Assembly (NCBI GenBank): GCA_007449985.2
Contig: VIIQ02000100.1
Span: 310,001-374,000 of the forward strand
Source of the DNA: Desmodesmus armatus
Taxonomy: Eukaryota > Chlorophyta > Chlorophyceae > Sphaeropleales > Scenedesmaceae
Direction: 5' to 3'
DNA: 64,000 nt
The position numbers and the translations under genes were made by a program. Shown in pieces: positions 36,601 to 48,000 of the stretch (its first letter is position 1; each line of letters starts with the position of its first letter). The notes under the pieces were generated by a model. That model was not told the DNA's origin and ran no database searches. It worked only from the letters and a program-made list of their open reading frames with translations.

Positions 36601-39600
36601 ATGGCCCTGGGCTGGGAGGAACTCAGCGGCAAGCTGGCACTGGTGGCTCGACTGCTGGCAGTGCTGAGGCAGACCTGTGACGACAAGTAAGTGTTGATAT
36701 TTCTTCCCTTTTCAGATTGAGGCCCGCTGATTTCATTGGAGTCGTCAAGGTTGGTTGGGATGTACGTGCAGGTGGGCAGCCTAGAATGGCAATGCATAAG
36801 GCCCTTGCTGTGGTGTAGGGGTGTCAGGCGTGGGTCATCAGTGAGGCATAGCCCCCAGCCCCCGGCAGGTGGGATCACTCAACTGATGTGTGTTCAACAT
36901 ATGAGTTGCATCAAGCATGTACATACAGTATCATCACGACATTGATGATGGTGACATGTGTGTGGTCAGCCGGTGGGGGCCCCGGGCCTCCCTGCTAGCT
37001 AGCACTATAGTTCTAAAGATGCTGTGCACGTAGCTTGTGACTGTGCACACACCCTGATGGTATTGCGTTCTCTGCTTCCCAGGGTGGTGATTGTGAGCAA
37101 CTACACACAGACGCTGGACCTGATGGCCACGCTGTGCCGGCAGCGCGGCTACCAGTTTGTGCGGCTGGACGGCAGCACTTCCATCAACAAGAGGCAGAAG
37201 CTGGTGCTGCAGCTCAACGCACCAGGCTCCCAGGTGAGGTCGATAACAACCTAACTTCGCTGCAGGTAAACTCTATCATTGTAAGGAGGGAAGGCCGTTA
37301 GGAGCTTGTAAGACTGTTGCAGTCCTTGCTGAGCGGCACGGTCAACCCTTGTGCAAGGACTTTCCTCTTGCTGTCTGTTGATGCCTTACAAGTCATGTTG
37401 CAGGTGCCAGCTCCTTACTCGCCCGCATCAGGGGTTGGCGATATTGAACCGCGCTACTAGGTGCCTGCGCAATGTCGCTGCACGGGAGGCCTGATTGACT
37501 CCTTGTGGGCGGCCACAGTGAATCGTGTTGATGCTGCTCGTGCTGCGGTCTGGCACTGCAGGTGTTTGTGTTCCTGCTGTCCTCCAAGGCGGGTGGCTGT
37601 GGACTCAACCTGGTGGGCGCCAACCGCCTCGTTCTCTTCGACCCAGACTGGAGTGAGTCGTGTTTGGTTTGGTCTATGGGAGGGCGGTTCATGTATGGGA
37701 TGGCGGTTCTTGTATGGGACAGTGGGCAAAGGGGAGTAAGGGTGAGATCGGTGGCTCGTTCCTGATGAGCTCATGTGCCGCCCTGTGATGGCTAGCTCTT
37801 TGCGAACAGGCAGGCTGTCTAGCAGCGGCATTGATCAGCACATGTGGCAACAGTTTTCTGCGTGCGCCCCAGGGAGGTGGCAGGGCAGGTTGTCGCAGCG
37901 TACTGTTTGGTGCTGCATACAAAGCTTGTGATCTATTGGGCAGAGGCCCTGTGGCATGACTACTGACGCAGTGTGCTGTTGCTGCTGTCTGCTGACCCCA
38001 ACATGTCCACATTTTGATGTTGGCGCCGCCAGATCCTGCCACAGACAAGCAGGCAGCAGCAAGGGTGAGCAAGCGCCAGCATGCTCTGACGGCTGCCCCG
38101 TGCCAATGCCAGCTTTGGTAGTACTCTTGCATCCCGCCAGCACTTGATTCAATGCTGATCACCCATACGACTGGGGGTGGTCGGCCCGAACTGAGGGCTG
38201 CTGAGACGTCTGTGACATCATCGGCTTGTCATGTCTGTTCTTTGGGCAGCTGTTACACCCTGGTTCGCATCTTACTGCCTTTGCCCTCAGGAGCTGGTCC
38301 CCTCCCGCTGCCTTGTGATGCTTGCTGCCATCATGATGTTGCCATCTTGTCATCACCCTGTGCTCTTTGCAGGTGTGGCGAGACGGCCAGAAGAAGCGTG
38401 TGTATGTCTACCGGCTGCTGTCTGCGGGGTCCATTGAGGAGAAGGTCTTCCAGCGGCAAATCAGCAAGGAGGGGCTGCAGCAGGTCGTGGAGAACGCGGC
38501 AGCAGCAGCAAGCGGCGGCGGCAGCAGCACTGCAGGCCCCGGCAGCAGTAACGGCCTGTTTGGGGAGAGGAGGAGGAGGAGGGGGGCAAAAGGGGCGGGG
38601 GTGCTGGTGTTGGGAAAGGGCCCAATGTCAGCCTGATGAGTGCGGATGAGCTCAGGCAGCTGTTCTCCCTGCGTGCTGACGTGGCTTCTGACACGTATGA
38701 AGTCATACGGGGCGGTGCGGAGCGGGCCAAGGCGGCGGCAGCAGCAGCCGGCACGGGTAGTGGCAGGGGCAAAGGGATGGGGAAGCAGCAGCGCGGCCGA
38801 CAGCGGCAGCAGCAGCGGTGGCGGCGCGGCAGGCGGGGTGACTCCAGTGAGTCAGACAGCAGCAGCAGCAGCAGCAGTGATGAGGATGACAGCATAGATT
38901 TAGCGGGCAGCAGCAGTGAAGATGCAGACATGGGTGAGGATGAGGGGCTGCTGCGGCACGCCTCCTGCTCGCCTGTCGTAGCAGCAGCAGCGTTGGCGGC
39001 TGCTGCCGCATCCCCTTCCTCTCCTGCGGATGCTGCTGCTGGTGATGGTGTTGGTGGCGGCAGTGCTCTGCAGGAAGCTGATGTTGCTGACGCAGCAGCA
39101 GCTGCAGAGCAGGCTGGGCTTCCAGCAGCAGGGGATGCAGCAGTAGCAGTAGCAGTAGCAGTAGCAGCAGGGGATGCAGCAGAAGCAGCAGCCACGCAAG
39201 GCATGGCAGCACTGACCATGGTCGATGGGTACCGGCCCCAGATTGGGTCTCCATCAGAGGAGGACTTGCAGCACTTTGGCCACCACACAGCAGACGCCCT
39301 CAGCACTGTGCCTGACGAGGCACTGAGGGTGGCTGCGGCAGCAGGGGAGCCTGTGGTCACCTTTGTGTTCAGCAATCAGGTCGCAGGCCGGCTAGACATC
39401 TGCCAGCCGCCGCCGCAGCAACCGCAGCAGCAGCCGCAAGCCGTGCTGAAGCAGCAGCAGCAGCAGCAGCAGCCAGCGGGACAGGGTGGGCAGCAGCTAC
39501 AGCCAGTGGGCTCTGCAGCCGCGGTCCCGAGGCAGGGTGGGCGCTACAGCATGGGGCTGGGGAGGGGGGCAGCAGCGGCGCTGGGGTCGGGGCTTGGGGC

Positions 39601-40090
39601 GAGTGGGCAGCGCGGCAAGCGATTCTCTGCGCCGGCTGTGCTGCCCAGCAAACGGCCGATGGGTGATGCTGCGGCGGTGTGTGCAGGGGCAGTGGGGTTG
39701 GAGCCGGTTAGCAACAGTGGTGTGGATGGTACTGTGCGCAGGCATAGCATGCCTGCGGCAGCACAGCAGCACGACAAGCAGCAGCAGGAAGAGGACAGTG
39801 TCGGGGCTGGTGCAGGCAGCAGCGGTGTTTGTGCCCTTGTGGATGGCAGCAGCAGGCTCAACAGCCTCGATGCATGTCCATCGGCGAAAGCCCAACAGCA
39901 GCAGCAGTGCCAGCAGCAGCATTCTTCAAAGCAGCAGGTGTGCAGCATAGCAGGCAGCAGACCGCAGGCAGTACAGCAGCAGCAGAAGCGGCAGAAGATA
40001 CAGCTCAAGTCAAGCTGTGTCGTGGAGCCTGCTGCTGAGCAGCAGTCACCGGGCGGTTGGGATGATGATGATGACGATGACTTCATGTAA
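30668..40090 (+). CDS. RAD54: RAD54-type SWI2/SNF2 recombination ATPase
   Basis: DNA translocase that works with RAD51 in homologous recombination. Exons: 30668-30729, 30866-30980, 31256-31501, 32034-32133, 32490-32512, 33004-33173, 33597-33777, 34041-34151, 34386-34473, 35062-35155, 35436-35472, 35928-36119, 36511-36686, 37083-37233, 37562-37652, 38033-38064, 38373-40090; about 1,195 residues. Seen: RAD54 N-terminal signature [31 protein letters not shown]; Walker A in CILADDMGLGKTLQ (about 178-190); DEAHRLKND (about 298); [66 protein letters not shown]; and [19 protein letters not shown] with the motif VI arginine region. After [16 protein letters not shown] comes [13 protein letters not shown], typical of RAD54, in another frame: one G seems missing at 38562-38565. 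The remaining ~450 residues are Gln/Ala/Ser/Gly low complexity ending in an acidic [11 protein letters not shown]. Confidence 0.93.
35709..35752 (+). repeat. 12-bp tandem repeat in RAD54 intron 11
   Basis: Nearly four copies of the unit CTTGCTACCTTG with one T/G change pattern. Intronic, typical microsatellite-like slippage. Confidence 0.8.
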
Positions 40091-40476
40091 TCCGTGAAGT
40101 GGCTTGCCATCAGCCTGTAAACCTGGCCACTGGACCACTCTCGGCGGTCACCACACCACACTGCAATTGGAACCCACTTGCACAGAGGCAACACGATTGC
40201 TGTTTTGACACCCTTGCAAGGGGACGAGAGGCAGAACGTCAATGCCTGAATGCTTTCAGGTGCACTGTACAGCCTCAACAGGTCATGTGCTTTTGCTTTC
40301 TTAGAGCGCACTCACATGACAGCTGCACTCAAATTTGGGGCTCAGTGCAGTGTAACACCTGTACCTCCAACACCTCGGCATGTCTTTGTGATGCACAAGA
40401 CGCTGCTGATGCAGACGAGCTGGGGGCTTGGGCTTCTCGACAGTGTGCACATTATGCTCTCTTGAAACAAGGACAG

Positions 40477-41861
40477 ATGATCAGGTTCCTGCTCCTCCAG
40501 AATCGTGCAGGGAAAACTAGGCTAGCCAAGTACTATGTTCCCGTCAATGATAGCGAAAAACGCAAGCTGGAGTATGATGTGCACAGGCTGATCGTGACTA
40601 GGGACCCAAAGCACACAAACTTTGCAGAGGTGGGCCATGTTTGGGTTGTGGATCCTTTGATTCTGCATGCTTCTGTCACAGGACATCCACTGTTCTCGGT
40701 AACCTCATAAACCACTTTGCACCCACTGTCTGCTTGTGCCCTCTGAGCAGTCTGAGGCCAAGGGCCGAACATCCTCGACAGCTGCTGTACTGTGCCAAGC
40801 AGATGTACCACCTGCTTCATCAGTCGCCTGATTATCCTGCTGCTGTTGCATGCAGTTCAAGACATACAAGATAGTCTACCGGCGGTATGCGGGGCTCTTC
40901 TTCTCTGTCGGCATAGATGTGTCAGACAACGAGCTGACGGCCTTGGAGGCAATCCACCTGTTTGTGGAGATCCTTGACCACTACTTCAGCAATGTCTGTG
41001 AGCTGGACCTGGTGTTCAACTTCCATAAGGTACTTCCGCAGCTTCAGCATGTGCAGCTGGCTGATATGCTAGCTACTGGCAGTGTTGCAACCTGCTAGGA
41101 GTGCTGACCAGCAGCTGCAGTTGCACCATCACCGGAAGCACCTGCTGGGTGGATGCATAGCAGAGGGCAGGTGGCACCCTGCTTGCAACAGCAGCCGCCG
41201 CCCAAGCGCGGGACTTGTTTTTGGCGTTTGACTGCCTGGTGTAACTGCTCAGTACAGTAGTCCTGCCCGTTCATTCAAGTTCAGCCCCACAGGCACGCAC
41301 TTCATGCACTCCGCATGCACTCCGCATTCTCCCTTGCTAAGGCACACCAGAACTGCATGCATGGGTTGGCCGTTTGCAATGTTGTTCAACTTGACATGAC
41401 CTGGTACCAGACGGTCAGTCAGGAGGCAATATTGGCCGTTGCAGCCTTGCAGATGACTGCCTGAGGCTTCTCAGAGTCTGATGTGCCTCTGCATGACACC
41501 CTGACGTGACCCTGCAGGTGTACCTCATCTTGGACGAGTTCATCTTGGGTGGCGAGTTTGAGGAGACCAGCAAAAAGGTGACTGATCACGTTTTGTGCCA
41601 CAAGCAGCTGGGTGCATGCTGTTGCCTCCGCTGCCTCAGAACAGCCTGCCAGCACATAGTCAGTGTTTTCAGGCGCTCCCTGCTCCAGCTTCTGGTGGAC
41701 TGGGGCTGTTTGTCAGACTGCTAGTGCTGGGTCTAACAGTATGCAGGACAGTGTGTCGTGCTGGGGGTGCCTTGCGTGTGGACTGTAACACTGTGCTGCG
41801 ATGGTTGCCCGTGCAGGTCATCCTCGAGCGGCTGAAGGAGCTGGACAGCATAGAGATATAG
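40477..41861 (+). CDS. AP2S: AP-2 complex sigma subunit (clathrin adaptor small chain)
   Basis: Small chain of the plasma-membrane AP-2 adaptor, which helps bind dileucine cargo signals during clathrin-mediated endocytosis. Exons: 40477-40629, 40856-41029, 41518-41577, 41817-41861, all GT-AG and phase 0, giving 143 residues, the usual family length. Seen: the start MIRFLLLQNRAGKTRLAKYY, then VTRDPKHTNFAEFKTYKIVY and RRYAGLFFSVGIDV, LEAIHLFVEILDHYFSNVCE, LDLVFNFHKVYLILDEFILG and GEFEETSKKVILERLKELD. The TRLAKYY and VCELDLVFNFHKVY blocks separate it from AP-1 sigma, which usually has a different N-terminal pattern; AP-1 is the only realistic alternative. Start is fixed by the conserved first residues. 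Gene begins 386 bp after the RAD54 stop, same strand. Confidence 0.95.
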
Positions 41862-42750
41862 CTGCAGCAGCAGCTTCAAAGCCTCCCAGCCCCTTGTTAT
41901 GAAGCATTTTGTGTTGCTTTTACTGTTAAAAGCGCTCATGACAGCATGCTCGAGGAGGGCTTTGTTGTCGGTGGTGGGTGGGGTGGGGTGCGCCTGGCAA
42001 CTTGTAACTACGCACGTCTGATTGTGCACCGTGTTGTGAACATGGGCAACGGCCCTGCAAATAGTCAGGGCCACAGGGGCCCAACTGCAGGTCAGTTACT
42101 GCTAATGGGCCACATGCGTCATGATGAGTCACAATGCAGTAGTAACCTGACTTGTGCAACAATGCTGCAACACGAATATGGAGGTAGCTTGTGAAGCGTG
42201 TTTGCATGGCATCATACATACCAACACCAGCTGTTTGGCGAAAGGCTCAGTCTAGGTGACGAGGCACTGGGCACAGCAGAGTGGCCCATCGGCATCACAG
42301 ACCCACCGGTTGTCTTTTCAGTGTTATATCCATACATATACATACAGCCTTGCCCGATCGCGATATCTGCACGTCTGTCTGTTGGCAACATTATCTGTCT
42401 GTCGGGTCGGGGACAGGTGCGTGACGGGACATACATACGTACAGTAGGATGCTTCTTGCTTGTATCGAGCAGCCTGGGGCCGCCTTGCGCCATGTCAGCT
42501 GATGAAACAGGGGTGCTGCAGATGGCCCCAGGGTGCTGTCATGCTGGCTAGGCCACCTGCATATTGATGGCATGACCAGGCCTCTAGTCCAGACGTGCAA
42601 TGGGCATCAAACACCGATCACTTGAGGCTGCTGCTTCTTTCCTATTTGTCGCAGTGGGCTTTTCATCAGCATACCTGCCACACGCAAGCAGCTGTAGCAG
42701 CGACCAAGGATTGCCCTGGTAGCTGCTGGACTGGAGGTCAGCTAGAGTAC
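41862..42750. other. Short intergenic stretch with 3' UTR and upstream leader
   Basis: Holds the presumed AP2S 3' UTR and the promoter of the phosphatase gene. An open frame in the phosphatase reading frame extends upstream of the chosen start to 42595, so the protein could begin earlier. Nothing else recognised. Confidence 0.6.
42003..42007 (+). terminator. Candidate TGTAA polyadenylation signal for AP2S
   Basis: Chlorophyte-type TGTAA about 140 bp after the stop codon at 41861. Distance is reasonable; function is inferred. Confidence 0.4.
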
Positions 42751-45044
42751 ATGATGCCTGATAGTGGGGACGAACACGAAGCCGCCGACACAGTGCAGCA
42801 GCAGCCGCTGCAGCACCGGCTGCATTCAGATGCCAGCAAGTTGGCTGAGCAGCTGCAGCTGCAGCCCCAGGAACTGCCGCTGCAGCAGCTGCAGGTAGCA
42901 ATACCCCCGCAACAGCTACAGCAGCCGCAGCAGTACATACCACATATAGCAGACGCTCTGCAGCCCTCCCGCAAGACCCTCCACACGGCATCTCAGCAGC
43001 AGCAGGCGGAGCAGCGGCTGCTAGGGGACCAGCAGCAGCAGCACCAGCGGCAGCAGCGGCAGCAACAGCAGGAACACGAGCAGCAGCATGGGCTCGACAT
43101 GAAGCTCCAGGCAGCTGAGGCAGTCAACAGCGCCTTCTGCCGGCACATATACTCCACGGCATTGCAGTACCTGCAGGAGCAGTGCAGTACAGAGGACCTA
43201 GAACAGCAGTTTCTGGACATCCTTGACAGGGACGACCCGTTTGACCAGCCCTGCAGTGTCGCTCACCAGGACATCAACACCAGCAAGAACCGCTACCGGG
43301 ATGTGGTCCCCTACGACCACAACCGCGTGTGCTTGCCGCCGCCGCTGCTGCCAGCACAGCCGCAGGCCGGTGCTCGTAGCTGCAACGCCCAGGCTGAGGC
43401 TACTGCTGCTGCCGCAGCGGCTGCCAGCAAAGCAGCGCTGGGACTGGGGGGTGTCGGCAACAACTACATCAATGCCAGCTTTATGTCGGACCCCCAGCTC
43501 TCAGGGGACCAGGCGGCACTGCAAGGCTACGTCGCCACACAGGTAGGCTCCTGCAGCATCGCCAGGATTGCAGCAGCGTCTTCCTGCTCTATTTTCTGTT
43601 CAACTTTTGGTATATCCTCTCACAGGTTCCATGACATTTTACGCGTGCAAAGCTGCCTGACAGTCAGCCTGTTGCAATGGATTGTGTCGCGTCGTCCCTG
43701 CCTGCATGTCTCCTGACGTTCTTGTCGCCTGTTTCTTCTTTAGCGCAGCTTTGGAACATCTGAAACCCCCTTCTTTTCTTTCCTGCTGCCGCTTTTCCCT
43801 CCGTCATGCAGGGGCCGCTGCCAGCGACAGTGCTGGACTTCTGGCGCATGGTGGGGGTCACCAACACTAGCGCCATCGTCATGCTGACGGGACTGTTGGA
43901 CGGCAGCCCCAAGCTAGGCAACAGCAAGCCGCGCTGCGCCGCGTACTTCCCAGAAAACGAGCAGGACGTGCTGCGTCTGCCTGGCGCAACGGTCACCTGC
44001 GTGCACAAGAACAGCTTGGATGAAAATGTGCACTTCAGGCAGCTGGAAGTGGCCTGGTCGGACCCATTGCTTGCTGCAACAGCAACTGCAGCCTCAGCAG
44101 CAGCAGCCGCAGGAGGGGCAGGTGCCGCAGCAGCTGGAGGCGCCGCAGGTGTGGGCCCTGGCAGCAGCAATGCAGCAGGCGCCGCGTGCACAGCATGCGC
44201 CGGCAGCAGCAGTCAGCAGCCGCAGCCGCAGCCACTGCGGTTGTGGATCAACCACTACGAGTACGCCGGCTGGCCGGACTACGGCGTCCCGCCGACGACA
44301 GGGTCTGTGCTTGCCCTGTGCCATGCGCTGGATGGCTGCAGGCGTGCTGGCTGCAAGATAGTGGTGCACTGCAGCGCAGGCGTGGGGCGCACGGGGACGT
44401 TCATCGCCACGGATGTGCTGCTGCAACGGCTGCACAGTCTCAGCCTGCAGTTGCATGGCAGTGTGGGGCGGCAGGAAGTTGTGGCGGCGATGAACGTCCC
44501 GGAGCTGGTGGTGAATTTGCGGCAGCAGCGGCGAGGCATGGTGCAGACGTGGGAGCAGTACCACTTCATCTGGGAAGTGAGTTCATATGCCTAGCAACAG
44601 CTCAGGATTGTACGCGCTGTCTTGTTTGCAGGCTACTCCAGATAGCTATGCTGTCCGCTACTACGCAAGGAGCTCTTTGTGATATCATCTTTGCGGCATG
44701 ACGTTGATTCAGTTATAGGCACGACTGTGCACTAGCTATCGGCTGTGTGTTGAGCAGCTTTTCGTCCAAACTATCGTCAGGTTTGTCAGGTTTGCCCAAA
44801 CTATCGTCAGGTTTGTCGGCTTTTTGCCCAAACTATCGTGCAGGTGGCTTGCTGGTGCTGGGTTGCCTTTGCGCGTGTGGAACATGCATGCTGTGCAAGC
44901 TCCAGTGCACATGCGTGAGAATTGCTGCGCTGTTTGTCTGTTTGCGTGCAGGCGGTCATGAATGAGCTGCAGGCACTGCTGCAGCAGCAGGAGCAACAGC
45001 AGCAGCTGACAGCGCAGCAGCCGCCACGGACGCCGCCTGGGTGA
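42751..45044 (+). CDS. Classical protein tyrosine phosphatase with Gln-rich N-terminus
   Basis: Hydrolyses phosphotyrosine by a cysteine-phosphate intermediate. Exons: 42751-43542, 43812-44576, 44952-45044, phase 0 junctions, about 549 residues. Seen: a Gln/Leu-rich N-terminal third; the pTyr loop KNRYRDVVPYDHNRV; NNYINASF; the start of PTP motif GYVATQGPLPATVLDFWRMV; the WPD loop AGWPDYGVPP with the general-acid Asp; the P-loop VVHCSAGVGRTGTFIATDVL with catalytic Cys and Arg; and the Q-loop region QQRRGMVQTWEQYHFIWE. All catalytic elements are present. Odd: an insert of roughly 55 Ala/Gly/Ser/Gln residues between the LEVAWSDP strand and LWINHYEYAGWPD inside the catalytic domain, and a Gln-rich C-tail. 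No membrane segment, so probably cytosolic. Start is uncertain: 42751 and 42754 are tandem ATGs, 42595 is in frame. Substrate unknown. Confidence 0.9.
44766..44838 (+). repeat. Three tandem copies of a ~30-bp intronic unit
   Basis: CCAAACTATCGTCAGGTTTG starts at 44766, 44796 and, shortened, 44828. It lies in the last intron of the phosphatase gene, about 110 bp before the acceptor. Confidence 0.85.
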
Positions 45045-48000
45045 CGGACAAGGGCAGCTTTTCCAGCATGTGCTGCACAGCTCTCTCGCATTGCATTCCC
45101 GGCATGGAGGAGCCAATAGGGAAGCACGTGTTGTTTTGTTGGTGTCATCTGCCGCGTTGTTGTGTCGTCTGTGCGTGATGGGATCTGGACGCATGGCAAG
45201 CATGCGGCATGCTTGTTTGGGGCGGCGTTGTCAGTTGCACAGCAGGATGGGCCATGCAGCAGGGGTTATTGAGGGTGACGAGTGCCGTTGTTGTGAGAGG
45301 GGGCCTTGAGAGGCAAGAAAGTGTTTCGCCCCAGAAGGGCTGCTGCTCAAGTGTTGGTTGAGCGTTGCTGTATGCGAAGCTTGGCTGCTGCTGGTATCAG
45401 CAGATAAATATGTGTGTGGGTTGTGTTGTGGTAGGTGTCATTTGGATTATCAGTTCACGCACCTCTCAATGAGCGCCAGTAAAGCACAGGTTTGCAATAG
45501 CTTGGAGAACACAGCCCCAGCACACATCATCATGTAAGCATGTGCTGGGAATTGTGGCGTTCTGAATGATATGTGTTGTGGATGGCATGTGGCTTGACAC
45601 ACCGCAGGAGAGCACACATACTGTGAGCATGGAGGCAGCATCCTTCTGCGCATGTGTGTTGTGGTGGTGTGCATGCTGCACAGTGTGTGTCTGCTAGTTG
45701 TGCGTGTCAGCTGTGGCTGGCTTGGTTTGGCTGCCCAGGTTCAGTTGTACGCGCATAGTGGTCCCCTGTTCGCTGCAGGGTGTGTGCTGTCGACCTAGCT
45801 TGGGTGTCTTGTTCTGCCGCACTTCGTTTGTGTTGTGTCACGTGTGCCCTGATTTTAAGTTGCCAGTATGTCTTGATGTGGCTTGTGTTATTCATGTCAT
45901 GTGCTGTCGTGTGTGTGTGCGTGCACATGGGGTGCAACCTCTGTAACGTTGTCTTGCAGCCGCAGTGGTCAGAAGGATGGTGTTTGTGTGTTGGAGTTTG
46001 CACGCACAGTTCTTGCTTGTGGAGCTGTGTTTATGCTGTCTGCTGCTATCCTGCAGCCATGTTGGCTGGTTGTCTTAAGCTTGGAGGTGGTAGTATCCTG
46101 TCGTTGTGCCGGCTGAGGTCATATATGTGTGACCTCTTCCCTCACACTCAAGGTCTGTCTCTGCTTTTGCACAGCTAACAGTTGAGCCCTACAGCCCGTC
46201 CTGCTTCACAAGGACGAGGTACATGTGCTGCCCCAAACAGCAGCCCCCCACAGAAGAGCACATCAGTCACATGTCATGCAGTGTGTGTGCAGCACGAGTG
46301 TGGGGCCTTGGGCCCCCTGCGGCTGCACGCAGGTCTTTGTTTGTGATGTTTCACCATTGTGGCGATCCATCATGACCCCTCTTCCCTGTTGTGGTGTGTT
46401 GTGCTTCTGGTATGGTTCACTCACTGCGTTCTTTGTGCATGGCATGCACGCAGCAATCCCGTTGTCCTGTTACCCCATGTGCCTGGATGCTTGGCCTGTC
46501 AACAGCCGATCAAAGCTGTCCATAGGTCTTAGTGGGCAGGTTGGCATGGCAAGGCCAGGTGCAGACAGCCCCAGCACACATCTGCTGGCCTACGGCATGT
46601 GTGGGGCCTGTCAGGTCGCAAGCGCCTGTGCAACTGTTGCACATCACTGGATTCAGACAGGAACAGGGTTTGCTTTATCGCGACAGCCTTGGCATGTGAG
46701 CCATACTGAAAGTTCTGGATAGGTTGGTCAGGTGGTGTTCTGACCATTTGTAGCTGTCAGTAGCAGTAGGGTGGGGGTTTGTGTTGAGCCCGGTTGGTCT
46801 TTGCTGATCGGGCTGCCCAAGTCCAGCTGGTGTGGGTGCATGCGTGTGTAGTAGTTTGAGTTGTGCTGTTGTGTCTTTCATGTCACAGCCCTAAACCCCA
46901 CAACAGCATCTGTGTGTGCATGTAGGCTGTGCCTGCATTGCAACATTGTCCGGTGTTTGGGATTAACACGGTCCAACTCAGTCGATAGACGTGGTCTCCT
47001 GAGTCTTCAGTCTCGAGTCGTTTCTGTGGTTGGTTTCAGTGAGAGGATCGTCAGGTGGCTGCTTCTCGCGTAGCGGTCAAGGACAGCGTCCCTTTCTTGC
47101 AATTTTGTACCCCTCGCTTGTCAAACTATATGGTGGAGTCGGAGGGCTGTACTGGGTTCCAGGAACCACTGGTGGCCTGCGCAGATGCTTGTGGGGGTGT
47201 GTTGGCCGGGGTGGTGCAAGGTGTGTGTGGCTGGTGGGGTTGTGTGTGTTGGGATATTGCTTCCTTCCTTTTTTCTGCAGTGGTGCAGTCAGGTGGATTC
47301 GAGGCGGGTGCTGTCCTTCCGCTCTTCCTGCTCTGGGGGGGTAGGAGGCGTAGCCACGCAGTTGTCGAGCAGGCTGAGTGTTAGTCCAGCAAGTGGGGAC
47401 TGACGTGTGTAGAGATGTGTGAGACTGCAGTGATCAGCCTGTTGTGGTGAAGTGGACACTACATTCTATCAGGGTGTCAGGTTCAGTGAGTGGAGTAGGA
47501 GACACTATACTGTAGCTGAGTGTCGTGATGAGATTGAGAAAGGAGGTGAATCAGTTGTATAGCCTGCATGACGCGTGTGTCAGTGTGTTTGGTTACAGCG
47601 GATGTCGATGAGGTCATCACAGCAAGGATACTCGGTTCCTGTGACTACAGCACTCACTGAGATATGTGATGTGTAGTGTTGTGCAAGTGAAGCAATGGCA
47701 AGGAAAATACATGGTAACAATTCACACCACTACACGTGTGTGTTTTGCTGTTTTGGATGCTTTATCAGTGTGTCTTCAGGGTCAGCAACGGGGTTGACAC
47801 ACAGATACGTGCCTGCCTTGTTATGAATGCTGTTGGCAGCCGCAGTAGTCTGTCTAATGACTGCAGGCCATGGCAGCAGGGGCATTACGCTGGTGACTGG
47901 GGCATGTGGGGGCTCTGGGTGGGTTGCGCCCTAAGGGCAGGGCTGGGCGCCCTTTGTTTGGGGGTATGTTGATGTTTTTTTGGTGGGGGGGTGCGTGGCA

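Noticed and set aside
47055..47384. 110-codon frame beginning MAASRVAVKDSVPF as a gene
   Set aside because: No family resemblance and no convincing partner exons or upstream promoter; left as a note in the intergenic entry.
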